Source: CASQEL01 sp036655975
GTDB taxonomy: Bacteria > Desulfobacterota > Desulfovibrionia > Desulfovibrionales > Desulfovibrionaceae
Assembly (NCBI GenBank): GCA_036655975.1
Contig: JAVVPD010000116.1
Location: 1 to 6,194 of the forward strand
Reading direction: 5' to 3'
DNA: 6,194 bases
Within the stretch, counting starts at the first letter, position 1; each line of letters begins with the position of its first letter. The notes under the pieces were generated by a model. It worked only from the letters and a program-made list of their open reading frames with translations, was not told where the DNA came from and did no database searches. The position numbers and the translations under genes were made by a program. Positions 5,789 through 6,194 of the stretch are shown here, piece after piece.

Positions 5789-5799
5789 TGGAATCATCT

Positions 5800-6039
5800 A
5801 TGAAAAATGCGTATACAGCTATGGATATTGAAAATTTAAAAATGATAGGTTCTTTTTTTCGAGGGTTACGCCTTGAAAAAGGTTTGTCAATTGAGCAACT
5901 TGCTGAAATTGCAAATCTCAATAGAAACTATCTTGGCGAAGTTGAGCGGGGGGAACGCAATATCAGCCTCATCAACCTCATTCGTCTTGCTAAAGCCCAC
6001 GGGCTTCCATTGCGCGAAATTTTTCCTAAAAATTTGTAG
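5800..6039 (+). CDS. Small XRE/Cro-CI family transcriptional regulator
   Basis: A 79-residue single-domain DNA-binding protein. The helix-turn-helix fills nearly all of it: IGSFFRGLRLEKGLS (16-30) is helix 1, IEQLAEIA (31-38) helix 2, NRNYLGEVERGE (41-52) the recognition helix region, and LINLIRLAKAHGL (57-69) the following helices, ending LREIFPKNL. There is no extra sensor domain. The ATG at 5800-5802 is chosen because a GGA lies 7 nt upstream; a TTG at 5788 and an ATG at 5821 are alternatives. In size and sequence style it resembles controller (C) proteins of restriction-modification systems and stand-alone phage-type repressors, but no restriction genes are in view. It is divergent from the MBOAT-SGNH operon, so it may regulate that operon, itself, or the gene starting at 6185 in the same direction. 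Confidence 0.85.
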   Translation: MKNAYTAMDIENLKMIGSFFRGLRLEKGLSIEQLAEIANLNRNYLGEVERGERNISLINLIRLAKAHGLPLREIFPKNL

Positions 6040-6059
6040 TATCACTGCATAGCTGTATG

Positions 6060-6080
6060 TCATTCAAAAATATTGAATGA
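6060..6080. repeat. Perfect inverted repeat TCATTCAA-n5-TTGAATGA
   Basis: Eight-bp arms 6060-6067 and 6073-6080 flank a 5-nt centre, 20 bp after the XRE stop codon. Weaker pairing can extend the stem to 6055-6085. AT-rich and without a following T-run, it is a poor terminator; it could be an operator upstream of the next gene or an mRNA-end hairpin. Confidence 0.45.
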
Positions 6081-6092
6081 TATATTACGCCT

Positions 6093-6122
6093 TTGAAGTT
6101 AGTTCCCCGTATTCTTTCAAAT
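6093..6122 (+). promoter_or_regulatory. Weak candidate promoter for the gene starting at 6185
   Basis: TTGAAG (6093-6098) and TCAAAT (6117-6122) are spaced by 18 bp and each match consensus at about four of six positions. Transcription would begin around 6129, so the hairpin at 6128-6162 would lie at the very 5' end of the message. Low confidence because the matches are weak and the region is AT-rich. Confidence 0.2.
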
Positions 6123-6127
6123 ACCCA

Positions 6128-6170
6128 AAAGCCCTACCCAGCATCTCGCTGGGTAGGGCTTTACCTTTTT
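6128..6170 (+). terminator. Strong intrinsic-terminator hairpin
   Basis: A perfect 15-bp stem (6128-6142 with 6148-6162), GC-rich with three A-T pairs at its base and a 5-nt loop, is followed by TTTACCTTTTT. It fits a Rho-independent terminator for the XRE gene. The opposite strand also has a short T-run after the stem, so it could work in both directions. Its 3' end touches the Shine-Dalgarno of the next gene, so it may also act as an attenuator or 5' leader hairpin. Confidence 0.8.
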
Positions 6171-6171
6171 C

Positions 6172-6194
6172 AGGAGGTCAATCCATGTGCGAAT
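6172..6194 (+). CDS. Start of the next gene (only MCE visible) with strong Shine-Dalgarno
   Basis: AGGAGG (6172-6177) lies 7 nt before an ATG at 6185-6187, followed by TGC GAA before the window ends; the coding part is 6185-6194. The optimal ribosome site is the evidence for a gene; three codons say nothing about its product. There is no room for a promoter between the terminator hairpin and this site, so its transcript must begin upstream of, or at, the hairpin. Confidence 0.55.

Larger units (their letters stand above)
5565..5799. other. Divergent regulatory region between the operon and the XRE regulator gene
   Basis: This 235-bp AT-rich spacer separates the 5' ends of two divergent transcription units and must hold both promoters. 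It contains the candidate operon promoter (5588-5614), a long-gap inverted repeat (5715-5756) and a compact inverted repeat just ahead of the XRE gene (5771-5788). I see no convincing coding frame in it; a minus-strand frame at 5685-5921 runs antisense through the XRE gene and is not credible. Confidence 0.55.

Noticed and set aside
5685..5921. Minus-strand 78-codon frame.
   Set aside because: It is antisense to the well-supported XRE regulator and has no domain.
1..6194. CRISPR array, tRNA or rRNA genes, insertion sequences.
   Set aside because: No regular short repeats with spacers, no tRNA-like cloverleaf, no transposase frame and no IS-type terminal repeats were seen; the only long repeat is the SGNH coding duplication.

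Overview
The window looks like a chromosomal segment from a Gram-negative bacterium. Evidence for a diderm is a lipoprotein signal, an RlpA-type double-psi beta-barrel protein and an MBOAT/SGNH acyl-transfer pair. The moderate GC content with AT-rich intergenic DNA and the gene styles would fit a Desulfovibrio-like organism, but that is a guess; nothing here fixes the taxon.

Layout. At the left edge lies the 5' part of a minus-strand gene for a secreted phospholipase D-like nuclease (1-317), with a GC-rich hairpin just ahead of its start codon. A 342-bp spacer (318-659) follows, holding only a doubtful 83-codon ORF. The main feature is a five-gene minus-strand cluster running from about 5564 down to 660. 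In transcription order it encodes an MBOAT membrane acyltransferase, a membrane-anchored SGNH (DUF459-type) protein with a long Pro/Ala-rich linker, an SGNH lipoprotein, a small RlpA-like protein, and a secreted SGNH protein. The first three genes are tightly packed (stop abutting start, then a 10-bp gap with the SD overlapping the stop), so they form an operon; the last two follow after short gaps. Upstream, a 235-bp AT-rich divergent region separates the operon from a plus-strand gene for a small XRE-type repressor (5800-6039). It is followed by a small inverted repeat, a strong intrinsic-terminator hairpin (6128-6170) and, immediately after the hairpin, a strong Shine-Dalgarno and ATG that start the next gene at the window edge.

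How the genes may work together. MBOAT proteins of the AlgI/DltB/PatA type move acyl groups across the inner membrane, and SGNH proteins on the outside transfer them to, or remove them from, an extracytoplasmic glycan. Here one MBOAT is coupled to three SGNH proteins with three different sorting signals (transmembrane anchor, lipobox, cleavable signal peptide). An RlpA-like wall protein lies between two of them. This suggests an envelope-glycan O-acetylation/de-O-acetylation system, possibly acting on peptidoglycan because RlpA proteins bind or cleave it; the substrate is inference. The two shorter SGNH genes are a recent tandem duplication or have undergone gene conversion: they share about 93% identity over 260 bp, including an 80-bp identical tract.
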